This document shows positions 43,739 through 54,845 of a DNA stretch of 64,000 nt, piece after piece (position 1 is the first letter of the stretch; every line of letters begins with the position of its first letter). Both the position numbers and the translations under genes were made by a program. Below the pieces are notes generated by a model that was not told the origin of the DNA, did no database searches, and saw only the letters and a program-made list of their open reading frames with translations. The DNA comes from Datura wrightii (taxonomy: Eukaryota > Streptophyta > Magnoliopsida > Solanales > Solanaceae). The stretch lies in contig JASDFA010000007.1 in assembly GCA_035772735.1 (NCBI GenBank), positions 75,106,501 to 75,170,500 of the forward strand, in the 5' to 3' direction.

Positions 43739-44560
43739 TTGTCTGATTTGGTCAGGGTAAAGGATATTGAGTCCGAGACCCCGACTATCCAGTCAATCCC
43801 AGTAGTGTGTGAGTATCTAGGGGTCTTTCCTGATGATTTTCTAGGTATTCCTCCCGGGCAAGAGATTGACTTCAGTATTGACCTTCTTCCCAATATGCAG
43901 CCTATATCTATTCCTCCCTACAGGATGGCTCCAGTCGACTTAAAAGAGTTAAAGGATCAGTTAAAGGATTTACTGGATAAGGGCTTCATTAGACCGAGCC
44001 AATTCCCATGGGGTGCACCAGTTTTATTTGTTCGGAAGAAAGATGGTTCCCTTCGTATGTACATTGATTATCGGCAGTTGAACAAAGTCACTGTCAAGAA
44101 TAGGTACCCCTTACCCAGGATCGATGATTTGTTCAATCAGCTTCAGGGTGCTAAGTGTTTCAAGAATGTAGATCTCATATCTGGGTATCATCATCTTAGG
44201 GTTCGGGAGAGTGATATCCCAAAGATGACATTCATAACATGGTATGGTCATTACAAGGTTTTAGTTATGTCTTTTGGACTAACGAATGCTCCTGCAACTT
44301 TTATGGACCTGATGAACACGGTGTTCGTGATTGTGTTCATTGATGACATCTTGATATACTCTTGGAGCGAGGAGGAGCATGCTTCTCACTTAAGAGTAGT
44401 GATTCAGACCCTCAAGGACCGCCAATTGTATGCAAAGTTCAGCAAGTGTTAGTTTTGGTAGGACTCTGTGGCATTCTTGGTCCATGTGGTGTCTAGCAAA
44501 GGCATAAAAGTAGATTTGCAAAAAATTGAGGCGGAAAAGAATTAGCCCAGACCGATGAAT
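43739..44560 (+). pseudogene. Reverse transcriptase of element G
   Basis: Open 43739-44452. GVFPDDFLGIPPGQEIDFSI (linker), ISIPPYRMAPVDLKELKDQL, GAPVLFVRKKDGSLRMYIDY, RQLNKVTVKNRYPLPRIDDL, GLTNAPATFMDLMNTVF, VIVFIDDILIYSWSEEEH. A 7-codon deletion removes the KPYLDMF region before the catalytic strand. The stop after FSKC lies in KC-stop-FW. It stays in one frame with RNase H. Confidence 0.85.
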
Positions 44561-45161
44561 CCTTCGGATGTTCGGAGTTTCTTGGGCTTAGATGGCTACT
44601 ACTGGAGGTTTGTTGAGGGTTTCTCATCCATTGCAGTGCCTTTGACTAAGTTGACTTAGAAGAAGATGAAGTTTCAGTGGACGGAGGCTTGTGAGAAAAG
44701 CTTCAAAGAGTTGAAGACTCGATTTACTTCAGCACTAGTGTTGACCTTACCCGAGGGTACCGATGGCTTTTTGGTGTATTGTGATGCTTCCATAGTTGGA
44801 CTTGGGTGTGTGTTGATGCAGCATGGGAGGGTGATAGCTTATGCCTCTTGATAGCTGAAGGTGAATGAGAAGAATTACCCGACCCATGATCTTGAATTGG
44901 CTGCGGTGGTGTTCGCATTGAAGATCTGGCGAAATTAGTTGTATGGGGTCCACATGGATGTATTTATGGATCACAAGAGCTTGCAATAAGTTTTCACAAA
45001 GAATATGGTTGGAATTGCTAAAGAACTACGATATGAGCGTTCTTTACCACCCGGGCAAGGCGAATGTGGTTGCGGATGCACTTAGTAGGCTCTCTATGGA
45101 GAGTGTGTACCACGTGGATAAGGGAAAGGAGTTGGTGAGAGATGTCCACCGACTTGCAAGG
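44561..45161 (+). pseudogene. RT connection and RNase H of element G, truncated
   Basis: FLGLDGYYWRFVEGFSSIAV, MKFQWTEACEKSFKELKTRF, VYCDASIVGLGCVLMQHGRV, NYPTHDLELAAVVFALKIWR, DVFMDHKSLQ, then a small deletion in FTQKDL..RRW, VLYHPGKANVVADALSRL, KGKELVRDVHRLAR. Homology stops at about 45161 inside the linker, where inverted H sequence begins. Confidence 0.8.
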
Positions 45162-45162
45162 A

Positions 45163-45680
45163 GTAGTCCTTTAGTAGCTCCAACCACCTCCTTTGCTGAA
45201 GATTGAGATCTTTCTGCGTGAACACATATTGTAAGCTCTTGTGATCCGTGAATACATCCATGTGGACCCCATACAAGTAATGTCGCCATATCTTCAAGGA
45301 GAACACCACCGCGGCCAACTCAAGATCATGGGTCGGGTAATTCTTCTCATGGATTTTCAACTACTTGAGGCATATGCTATCACTTTCTCATGCTGCATCA
45401 ACACACACCCAAGTCCAATTCTTGAAGCATCAAAATAAACCAAAAAACCATCGATACCCTCGGGTAGGGTCAACACTGGTGCTGAAGTGAGTCGATTCTT
45501 CAACTCTTGGAAGATTTTCTCACAAGCCTCCAACCATTGGAACTTTATCTTCTTTTGAGTCAACTTGGTCAAAGGTGTCGCAATTGATGAAAAGACCTCA
45601 AAAAATCTCCGATAGCAACCCGCTAAGCCCAAAAAGCTCCTGGTATCTAATGGGTTCACCGGTATGGGCAAATTCTTCAC
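45163..45680 (-). pseudogene. RT connection and RNase H of element H
   Basis: KNLPIPVNPLDTRSFLGLAG, KLTQKKIKFQWLEACEKIFQ, VYFDASRIGLGCVLMQHEKV (the expected C of YCDAS is F), then a frameshift near 45357, HEKNYPTHDLELAAVVFSLK, MDVFTDHKSLQYVFTQKDLN, LQQRRWLELLKDY. Keeps CAG (Gln) in FTQKDL, unlike C, F and K. Acidic residues D, E and D are visible. Confidence 0.8.
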
Positions 45681-46520
45681 CGCCTTGATTTTTTGAGAAT
45701 CTACCTTTACGCCCTAACTCGATACCACATGGCCTAAAAATGCCACATAGTCCAACCAAAGAACACATTTGCTAATCTTTGCATACAACTGACGATCCTT
45801 GAGGGTCTGAAGCACTACTCTTAAGTGAGCGGCATGCTCCTCCTCGCTCCGAGAGTATATAAGGATATCATCAATGGGCACGATCACGAACATGTACAAA
45901 TATGCCTTGAACACCCCGTTCATTAGATCCATAAAAGTTGCAGGGTAATTGGTTAGTCCAAAAGACATAACAACAAATTCATAGTGACCATACCGAGTCC
46001 TGAAAATAGTTTTCGGGATGGCACTCTCCCGAACCCTGAGATGGTGATACACGGATCTGAGATCAATCTTATAGAAACACTTGACACCCTGAAGTTGATC
46101 GAACAAATCATCGATCATAGGAAAAGGATACATGTTCTTGATGGTGACCTTGTTTAACTGCAGATAGTCAATGCACGTCTGAAAGGAACCATCCTTCTTC
46201 CGGACAAATAACACTGGTGCACCCCATGGAGACTTACTCGGCCTAATAAAGTCCTTATCTAACAAGTCCTTCAACTGATCCTTCAACTCTTTTAGCTCTG
46301 CTGGAGCCATTCTGTAGGGCAGAATAGATATAGGTTGCGAGTTTGGAAGAAGATCTATACCGAAATCAATCTCTCGCTCGGGAGGAACACCTGGCAAATC
46401 ATCAGGAAAGACCTCTGGATACTCACGTACTACTGGAGCTGACCTGATAGTCGGGGTTTTGGACTCCACGTACTTAACCCTAACTAGATGGTACATGCAA
46501 CCCTTAGAAATCATCTTCCA
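45681..46520 (-). pseudogene. Reverse transcriptase of element H
   Basis: Open from 46754 through 45714, continuing to 45357 after one TAG at 45711-45713 (GAG in relatives). ISILPYRMAPAELKELKDQL, KSPWGAPVLFVRKKDGSFQT, CIDYLQLNKVTIKNMYPFPM, FYKIDLRSVYHHLRVRESAI, FVVMSFGLTNYPATFMDLMN, VIVPIDDILIYSRSEEEH. The residue before the catalytic IDD is Pro instead of Phe. One of the longest open stretches in the window (346 codons including protease tail). Confidence 0.85.
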
Positions 46521-46529
46521 GTCCTTAAG

Positions 46530-46990
46530 GTAGGAAATGAATCGACCTACAGGCACAGTTGAACTACCCTTCCATTCTAAGACTGGCTCACCCGAAAATC
46601 TGAACTCTATCACCTGGGTTATACAATTAACTGAAGAATACCATGCAAATAGCCAATCCATGCCGAGAATAATGTCGAAATCAGTCATGGCTAACTCTAT
46701 CAAGTCTGCTGAGGTGACCTTATGAAGAACTGGGACTGGGTAACCTCTATACACTCGTCTAGCTATATCTGAGTGACCTACTGGAGTGGAAACTGAGAAC
46801 GGTTCTACAAGACATCGCGACTGACTACGAACATACTAGCTACATAAGGTGTAACAAAAGACAAGGTGGCCCCCAGATCTAGCATAGCATGAACATCAAT
46901 ATGGAAGACTCGCAATATACTGGTAACCACATCTAGGGAAGCCTTCTTCTCCTAATGGGAAGCTAAAGCATAGAATCTGTCCTGGCGCTG
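46530..46990 (-). pseudogene. Protease of element H
   Basis: Minus strand: HIDVHAMLDLGATLSFVTP with S of D-S-G changed to L, then EPFSVSTPVGHSDIARRVYR, MTDFDIILGMDWLFAWYSSV, HLVRVKYVESKTPTIRSAPV. Continuous with the RT frame from 46754 downward. Confidence 0.75.
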
Positions 46991-47199
46991 ACCCCCAACT
47001 GTGCTAGTAGATGCCCCCTAATGTGTCGAGTGTGGGAGAGGGGCTACTGATTTAGAAGTTGGGCCTCGGCCCCCAACCTAATCCTTCCTCGCAGTTGGAC
47101 AATCTCAAAGCATGTGTCCGGGCTGCCCACACCCTAAACAAGCACCTGAACCTAACCAACACTGGCCTATGTGACCCCAACCACATCTGCACAAACTGG

Positions 47200-48162
47200 G
47201 ATGTTAGAATCTGCGGGTCTGCTACTCTGACCCCTCGAGCCTAACACCTACCCTCTGTAGTCATGTTTGGGCCTGGATGTCACAATCAATGCCTAAGATG
47301 CTGGGGCTAATGATCTCTATTGAATCTGCTATCAGTGCCCACCAACGAACCTCTATTGGGAGAATCTGTGATCCTCGGTCCTAGCCCTCTTGGCCTCCCT
47401 TTCTCTCGAATGTGCCGCCTCCATCTGCTGGGCGTACAAAACCATGCGAGGAAATTCCATATCCTGGTGAAGCATAGAAATCCGACACTCCTTGTCCAAA
47501 TACCCTGCTATACCATGCACAAATCTGCTCACCTGTGCCCTTTGGTTAGCTACTAACTTCGGGGAATATTTCGATAGGCGAGTGAACTCAAGAGAATACT
47601 CTTGCACTGTCATTCTTCCCTACTTCAAGTTTACAAACTCAGCTTCCTTCATCTCTCTCATCTCCCTAGGGAAAAATCGGTCTAGGAATGGAACCTGAAA
47701 TTCATCCCACGTGATCGGACCAGCCCCTGTGACCCTGCTATCTTTCCATTTGTGAAACCAGATGTGTGCACCCCACTTGAACTTATAGGAGTCCAACTCT
47801 GCGCACTCAACACTATTCACCCCCACGACTTGGATGATCTTGACAATCTCATCAATGAAATCATGTGGGTCCTCATCTACCTTGGACCCCAAGAACTCCG
47901 GCGGGTTCATCCTCAAGAAGTCTCTGACTTGAGCTGCCACTACACTACCATTTTGCGGAAGATGCGCAACGACCTGTTGATCGACCTGAGCAGTCAAGGC
48001 CTGCGCAAGCATCTCAATAGCGGCCCGGAACTCAGAATGAGCGGCTGGCTTTGGTGCCTGAGGCTTCTAAAATTGCGGGGATGGCTGATGCCCATAACCA
48101 TTTCCATCCTCGTGGCCTTCACCACCTCCATTCCTCCTTCAATTTATTTTTTGAGGAGCCAT
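47200..48162 (-). pseudogene. Gag of element H
   Basis: ATG at 48162-48160. One frame with a stop between 47620 and 47613. AALTAQVDQ-type block near 48000 (QALTAQVDQQVVAHLPQNGS), RVRDFLRMNPPEFLGSKVDE-type block, IIQVVGVNSVECAELDSYKF, VPFLDRFFPREMREMKEAEF, EYSLEFTRLSKYSPKLVANQ, ECRISMLHQDMEFPRMVLYA, AAHSREREAKRARTEDH. Knuckles after 47200 are broken by stops. Confidence 0.82.
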
Positions 48163-48355
48163 GATTCTGAAATCGCGAATAGCACGAATTAGAAGGATAG
48201 AAAGACTTTTCATCGCATGACATAGATCCTGATAGAAGGGAACATTTTCTAAATGTTTTGTAGCCTCTTTGTCATAAGTGTTGCGTGCTTCATACCCATG
48301 AAAAAGACTTTACATAAAGCGGCTTTTAGACACCCTAGGAAGCATCAAACCTATT

Positions 48356-48367
48356 TCTCTAATACCA
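48356..48367 (-). promoter_or_regulatory. Primer binding site of element H
   Basis: TGGTATTAGAGA on the minus strand, two changes from TGGTATCAGAGC, 4 nt from the LTR boundary at 48372. Confidence 0.75.
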
Positions 48368-48371
48368 TGTT

Positions 48372-50211
48372 TTTCATGACCCGAACAGGGGCCCAGATCG
48401 TAGACACAGGACAAGGGACCCTGAGAGACCCCAAGTCAACCCATGGCATAAGCATACATCTAACTAATTCGATAAATGGAAGAAAAATTCAATATAACTC
48501 AGTGGAAGTCTAACTCAACATGACTTCAAAATAATCATCTGAAGCTAACACATACATAAGTCTTAAAAGCCTCTAATCTGGACGAGTTGATGGGAGACTC
48601 GTCACATAACTGACATACCACAATAGAGCTTACGTGGTCCTGACTATTACACTCAAGTGGGCAGAGCCGTCAAAAATATTGCCAGGGCTAAGGACGCTAC
48701 CATGATGTCGATATCAGGCTCATGGGCCATTAGGGTCGGGGATAGCTCACAAGGGATGACCCAATAACATAATAGTATCAACCTATATTGGCGCGTAGTT
48801 CTAGGGCATAGGGTGATCGACCCTTATCCCGCTCAGTGCTAGACTCTTCTCCCAAAACATGCAATGGTCTACATCGTATATAACGAAGCTCAACATCATC
48901 AATTGACGAATCTTAACAATGATAGCATGCATAGACTCAACATCGTATGAAACGAAGCTCAACAATGTCATTTGACAAACTCAATAATAGAATTATGCAT
49001 AGAACCGACATCATATGAAAATGAAGCTCAATTATAACCTAAATCTCGATTATGAATTCATGCATATGAGAAGCTTATTTTGAAACATACCACAAGCTCA
49101 AAGATAAGTGGGAGCATCTACTCCAAAACCATGTGGTAAGCTTACTTTAGAGATATTACATCATCATAATTGATATAAGGGCCTTGCCCAAAACTTTATC
49201 ATGCTTGGATCTACTCAATTCTTTTTGAAAACATTAACATAATCATGGGTAGCTTTAGAAACATACTTTTCATCATCAAATCTTATCATCATCATACATT
49301 CATCATCATTCGCTTCTTTCATGAACTTCTTATCCATAGGCATTTAATTTCATAATCTAGAAAACACAAATTTTGATCTAAAACAATTTGAAATCTGCCC
49401 AAGCATCACAATTTATCATTATAAACATAATCTAATCATACCCATGTATAGAAATTAAAGAATTATGCAATTGGGTAAAAACCCCATAACTTGATCATAT
49501 GAATTTCTCATACTGAGCTAGAGATTTGGGCATGGGTGAGGAAGGAAGCACCCACTCATAACCCTACATGCCTTGAAGGGATGGTTTTACCACTTCTCTA
49601 ATTTCCCAAGATAAGATTCGAATGGAAACCTTCAAAATTTCTCTAAATCCTCTCTTCAAACTCTCAAGTTTGCATGCACGGAATGAACTAGCTTAGAATA
49701 GGTTTCTCCCACTTAAAACCCTATAAAATGATCCTTAAAAGACGTAGTATAGGCCCCTTGGACTTAGGAATTACGGAAAAGCCCTTACAAAAATCGCAGG
49801 ATTTGGCTGGCTGCCAATCCCCATGAGGGACAGGACCACTCGTGGCCATGAGTCGTCTAGTCCACTGCCCAAAAACAACTAGGGGACCTCAGGGGAGACA
49901 CCACAACTCGTGGTGATTGACCACGACTCGTGGTCACCATCCGTGGCTTCTATTGCCCACTTCCTCTTTGCCAAACAACAAGTCTAGGCCACGGGAGACC
50001 TCACGAGTTGTGAGGCCTCACCATGACTCATGGTCATGTACGTGGTCTTCTCACCACATCCTACCAACCCTTCTGGACCACGAGTCACTTCACGAGTCAG
50101 GGTCACTCCTCACGAGCGTCCTCATGATTTGTCCTATGACCTTATGCATAATTTTAGTTTTTCACTGTTTGGACTCCCGGGTTTGATCCTTTGGGTTCCC
50201 GGGGTATAACA
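48372..50211 (-). repeat. LTR shared by elements H and I
   Basis: TTTCATGACCC...GGGGTATAACA on the plus strand, about 1.84 kb. On its left is the primer site and gag of H, so it acts as a 5' LTR. On its right is a polypurine tract, pre-PPT palindrome and integrase end of I, so it also acts as a 3' LTR. No target duplication separates them. Contains CACGACTCGTGG-type palindromic words near 49905-50120. No gene. Confidence 0.8.
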
Positions 50212-51371
50212 ATATCTTTCCCTTAGGTACATTCAGATCTTGAATGTTAAAAACATACAAAAAAGCAGAAACATGCAATCCTTATATGCAAACACTGATC
50301 ATTTAAAGCGAAAACTGACGGAATTACTACATCCGAAAAGAACTACATAGCTGAATTGAATTCAGACATCACATACACTATCATAACATAAATCAAACTT
50401 GTGCACATGAACTGAACATGGAAACTAATTAGAGAATTAGGGAAAAACTGATATCTCAAACTAAAATGGAGCCGCTAGGGAACAGGTGAGGGTATTTAGC
50501 CATCATAGCTGCTTCGGCTCCCCAAGTAGCTCCCTCAACATGCTAATTTCTCCATAACACCTTCACCAAAGCTACTTCTTTGTTCCTCAGCATCCGAACC
50601 TGATGATCCAAGATTGCAACTGGAATTTCCTCATAACTGAGGCTATCTCCCACACCAACGCTTTCCACTAGGATAACTAATGTTGGACCACCCAAGCACT
50701 TTTTTAAGAGCGATACATGGAAGATGGGATGAACTGAAGCTAACTCTGATGGCTAGTCCAACTCATATGCAACCTTACCAACTTTTCTCATAACCCGGTA
50801 GGGACCAACATAGCTGGACTAAGTTTTCCTTTCTTTTCGAACTTCATGACACCCTTCATGGTTCCAGAAACACCCAATCATCCACCTCGAACTCAAACTC
50901 TCTCCTCCTCACATCAACATATGACTTTTGATGACTCTGAGTAGTTTTCAGCCTATCCCTTATTAACTGAACTTTCACCATAGCCTCATGCAATGAATCA
51001 GGTCCTATCATAGCTTCCACACCAAACTCAAACCATCCGATGGGCGATCTACACCTCCGCTCATAAAGAGCCTCGAACAATGACATCTGTATGTTGGAGT
51101 GATAGCTATTATTGTAAGAAAACTCAATCAAGGACAAGTGATCATCCCAACTACCTCTGAAATCCATCACACAAGCTCTAAACATGTCGTCTAGAGTCTG
51201 GATCGTCCGCTCTTCCTGACTATCCGTTTGCGGATGAAATGCTGTGTTGAGTTTAACTTGAGTCCCAAGCCTTTTTTGCAATGACCGCAAAAACTAAGAG
51301 GTAAACTGAATACCTCGGTCAGAAAATAGACAAGGGAACTCCATGTAATCGCACCAACCTACATCCTTGAG
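50212..51371 (-). mobile_element. Element I, 3' internal fragment (Tekay/Del-like)
   Basis: Polypurine tract (CTAAGGGAAAGATAT on the minus strand), the palindrome ACATTCAGATCTTGAATGT (50229-50247), 3' leader, chromodomain tail and integrase. It ends inside the integrase at about 51371, against an Athila-like LTR fragment. Probably from LTR-LTR recombination in a former tandem. Confidence 0.75.
50490..51345 (-). pseudogene. Integrase (C-terminal half) of element I
   Basis: Minus strand: VRLHGVPLSIFSDRGIQFTS-stop (second Asp present), then RSLQKRLGTQVKLNTAFHPQ, TDSQEERTIQTLDDMFRACV (Glu present), FKGSWDDH-like block as FRGSWDDHLSLIEFSYNNSY, FEALYERRCRSPIGWFEFGV, RREFEFEVDDWVFLEP. Then frameshifts, GPYRVMRKVGKVAYEL and chromodomain remnants (ILDHQVRMLRNKEVALVKVL). 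It lacks the N-terminal half. Confidence 0.75.
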
Positions 51372-51774
51372 CCCCGTAAAACACATCCATAATGTCTAAT
51401 TTCTCACAAAGTAGGTATGAGACTAGTTTATTGTGTTTAGAGGCTCGAAAGACCATGAACGCAACACTTTAACTTTGTGAGACAACAACTGAAGTTTTAA
51501 TACTCAAACCATCATGAATTGTAGCATTGCATGATTGTCAGGCCTTAACTCTAGATTCTTCTCATTATTGTTTCTCGATTATTTTGTGTTTACACCTAGA
51601 TTTAATTACAATTAACCAAAATTTCTTAAATCAACACTTGCGAAAGTTAAATTAACACGTGAACTTGAATATTCACTTAAATAGTCCAGTCCCTGTGGGT
51701 TCGACATCTAGCTCTTAAAAGAGCCACTGTATTACTTATATGACCGCATACGCTTGCACGTGCACAGAGGTGCA
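51372..51774 (+). repeat. Athila-like LTR fragment (subfamily B, 3' part)
   Basis: Matches 29220-29650 of the element B 3' LTR with an internal deletion near 51405 (GAGACTAGTTTATTGTGTTTAG, TCTTAAAAGAGCCACTGTATTAC, CATACGCTTGCACGTGCACAG), ending in a decayed GGTGCAATA. Truncated on its left side against element I. Confidence 0.75.
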
Positions 51775-52012
51775 ATAGGGGTCTCAGCTCAGGTCATGAA
51801 AAATATGGTATTAGAGCAACAGTTTAGGTGTGTCCTACGGTGTATGAAAGCCACATTAAGTAGAGTCTTTTCCATGGGTGTGAAGTGCGCCACACTTATG
51901 GGGATGAGGTTACAAGATGATTTAGGAAATTTTCCTTCATTCATGATCCATCTCATGCGATGAAGTATCACTCTTTTCCTCTAACTTGTGCTATACGCAT
52001 TTGAAAAAACAT

Positions 52013-53190
52013 GCCTCCACACCGAGTCAATGGTAGAAGAAATGGAAATGGAGATAGGCATTAGCCAGCCCCACCAAGTCCAACGGATCCCTTACCCGAG
52101 AAGGTTACTCATACTGAGTTCAGGGCAGCATTTTAGATGTTAGCACAGGCCATGAACACTCAGCTCAACTAGGAGGCAGTGGCCTATGTTCCTTAGAATG
52201 GGAATGCAGCAGTGACAAGAGTTCGAGACTTCCTCAAGATGAACCCACCTGAGTTTCTTGGGTCGAAAGTGGATGAGGACCATGAGTTTATTGAGGAGGT
52301 GCAGAAGATCACCCAGATTATGGGGTTGACTAGAGAGGAGAGTGTAGACTTAGCCTCCTATTAGAAGAAGGGGGTTGCTTACATATAGTTTCAACAATGG
52401 AAGGAGAGCAGGGGAGCAGGTGTGATTCTTGTAGGTTAGGATGAGTTGGTGACTGCTTTCTTGGATAGGATCTTCCCTAGGGTGTTGAGAGAGGAAAACG
52501 CAGTTGAGTTTGCCAATTTGAAGCAGAATAATAGGATTGTCTGGGAGTATGCCTTGGAGCTTACTCGGTTGTCTAGGTATACACCAGGTATGGTTGATGA
52601 TCTGATGGCTTGTAATGAGCAAATTCAGAAATGGAGTGGCATATTTTCACTAGTCAAGGAGTGCAAGATGACCATGTTGATCAACGATATAGATTTCTCC
52701 CGATTGATCATATATGCCGGTAGGTAGAGGAGGAGCAGATAAAGGAGAAGGTGAGAGAGGCCTAGAATGCCACGATTGGAAGTCATGGGCACTTTTAGTA
52801 CAAATTTGGTGGTGGACATTGAGCTCACTTTCACTAGAAATCGTCAGACCCATCTCCCTCATCAGCCAGTGTTCCATCCAGACCTCGAGGAGATCAGGAA
52901 GGCAGAGCATCAGGCTTTAGGGGTCAGAGAAGCATGTCAGGATAGCACACTTTTCTAGCTTGTAGGAAGAGTGGAAGGAAGAAACCTGGTGAGTTCATAG
53001 TTGGTACTAGTGGTTGTTTCAGGTGTGGGATTCCTAGACATATGCTCAGAGGTTCTTCTTAAGCTAGACAAGGCGATAGTAAAGGTCGAGCTACCACTTT
53101 AACAACTCACCTATCTCAGCAGGGCACATCTTTTAGTGCAAGTGGCGAAAAACGGTAGAATAGGTTCTATGCACTATCATCTCGACAAGA
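52013..53190 (+). pseudogene. Gag of element J with seven in-frame TAG stops
   Basis: MPPHRVNGRRNGNGDRH then blocks MNTQLN, VTRVRDFLKMNPPEFLGSKV, EDHEFIEEVQKITQIMGLTR, AFLDRIFPRVLREENAVEFA, EYALELTRLSRYTPGMVDDL. The frame is unbroken from 52013 to about 52725 except for TAGs at 52062, 52134, 52170, 52194, 52362, 52386 and 52437. Relatives have CAG (Gln) or TGG (Trp) at these places. After 52730 frames shift; a knuckle remnant SGVGFLDICSEV-like stretch is out of frame. Confidence 0.85.
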
Positions 53191-53199
53191 GCAGGAGGT

Positions 53200-53666
53200 C
53201 TCTCTCGATGTGGCCACTAGTACTAGTATTCTCTCTTGATATGTTTGCATTATTAAATCAAAGGGATACTTCATCTTTCATGACTCCTTAAGTTTCTATT
53301 AGTTTTGGAGTCAGTCCCAAAATCCTATTAGAACCCTTCTCAGTCTCTACTCCTATTGGTGAGTTAGTTATAGCTCGACGGGTATACGAAAATTTTCATA
53401 TCACAATACTTCAAAAAGTCACCTCAGCCAACCTAGTGAAGTTAGATATGACTTATTTGGATGTTATATTCAGTACACATTGGTTACATGCATGTTATGC
53501 CTTAGTCAATTGTAGAAACCGTGGGGTAAAGTTTTGATTTCTGGGTGAGCAAATCCTAGAGTGGAAGGGTACTTCAGTGGTGCCTGTAGGTTGCTTTGTT
53601 TCCTAAATCAAGGATAAGAAGATGATCTCTAAGAGTTTTATATATCATCTAGTTTGGGTCAAGGAT
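53200..53666 (+). pseudogene. Protease of element J
   Basis: DMFALLNQRDTSSFMTP shows N-Q-R in place of D-S-G. EPFSVSTPIGELVIARRVYE, MTYLDVIFSTHWLHACYALV (GMDW lost), GEQILEWKGTSVVPVGCFVS, IYHLVWVKD follow with stops. Inactive. Confidence 0.75.
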
Positions 53667-54845
53667 TTTAATGCCCGGGAAACTCAAAGACTAGATCCGG
53701 GACTTAAATCAGAAAATTCAAAAATCTATAGAAAATGTCTCGGGATGACTCACCTAAAAAGTTGTTGTGAGACCTAGCGAATCGTTAGGTCAATCATGGG
53801 AAGGAGGAATTAGAAGTGCGAAGTGAGAAGTAGTGTACTTGATGGATGGTGACCATGAGTCGTGGTCACCTGTAACGACTAGTTATGTCCCCCATTATCA
53901 GCCCTAGTCAGTTGTTAGGCATTGCACCTAATGAGTGTCACCACGAGTCATCATTAGTGGCAATGACTCGTCGTGCGACTCATGGTCAAGCCTAGTATAA
54001 ACTTCAGAAGTGAGGCAGTGAGGTCCACGATAGGTGACCACAACTCGTTAGACCCCTCATGGTGACCTGCAGGGTATTTCACACAGTGTTCTCAATGGGT
54101 GTGACCACGAGTCGTGGTCAGTCACCACGACTCATTGGGTCACCCGTTAAGGTCACCTGGCAATTTTTTCCAGCAATTTTTTATGGGCTATTTAGTAATT
54201 TTCTATTCTCCTAAGCTTCAAACTATGTCATTTTGGACGTAAATTCAGACTTATTAGAGGGTTTGGACAGTTCCTCCCCTTATTCTCGCGTTTACTCTTA
54301 GAAAACTTATCAAAAGTTCTCTCAAGAAACTCTTTAGCCGGCTTAGGGTTTGCCTTCATTGCAGCAATTCAATTCCTCTTCTTCAGGGACTTTTTAGACA
54401 GGTATGTGGGAATTCAACAAGGGAATTGTTCTTCCCTTGTGTCCCTCAAAATCCTCCCATAATATCCCTATCAGTTTAGCCCTGAGTTTTTCGAATATGA
54501 ATAGATTTCATGTTAATTTTTGTTAATTTCACCTGGGTTAGTATCCATGTTTATTATTCATATGATCTTCATCAGTTCTTATGTAAATTGTCGATGTTCT
54601 TTCTAGTGTGATGTACAACCCTAATTTCTCCAGTAAAGATTGTTTACATATTAAATTTCATCTAGTTTGTGAAGTATTTTTTGGGCTGAATTTCCTAGAA
54701 ATTCTCATTATATATATATTGAGCAAATATTCCATTGATAAGAATGATTTTAGCCTTGTTGGATGAGATTTCTTTAATTCTTCAAACTTCGCTATTATAT
54801 GAAATTCCCGTGTTGTTGGAATGAGTTGAGTTCTCTATTAGCTGA

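Larger units (their letters stand above)
38088..45161 (+). mobile_element. Tekay/Del-like element G, 3'-truncated
   Basis: 5' LTR 38088-41866 (interrupted), primer site, gag, protease, RT, RNase H, ending within the linker after RNase H, where the sequence flips into inverted element H. It was inserted into F integrase at 38087/38088. Excluding the nested LTR, its LTR is about 2.39 kb. Confidence 0.85.
45163..50211 (-). mobile_element. Tekay/Del-like element H, 3'-truncated, inverted against G
   Basis: Minus strand: LTR 50211-48372, primer site 48367-48356, gag 48162-47200, protease 46990-46530, RT 46520-45680, RNase H 45680-45163. Integrase, chromodomain and 3' LTR are missing. The truncation point joins tail to tail with G in the same gene region (after RNase H), creating a large imperfect palindrome. 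Confidence 0.85.
51775..53666 (+). mobile_element. Tekay/Del-like element J, 5' part
   Basis: LTR end remnant (GGTCATGAAA, to 51801), primer site TGGTATTAGAGC (51806-51817), gag 52013-53000, protease 53200-53666. It is cut at 53666 by the insertion of K inside the protease-RT linker HLVWVKD. The rest should lie beyond the right edge. Confidence 0.8.

Noticed and set aside
51754..51963. Plus-strand ORF MHVHRGAIGVSAQ
   Set aside because: It bridges an LTR fragment end and the leader and primer site of J, so it is chimeric and not a gene.
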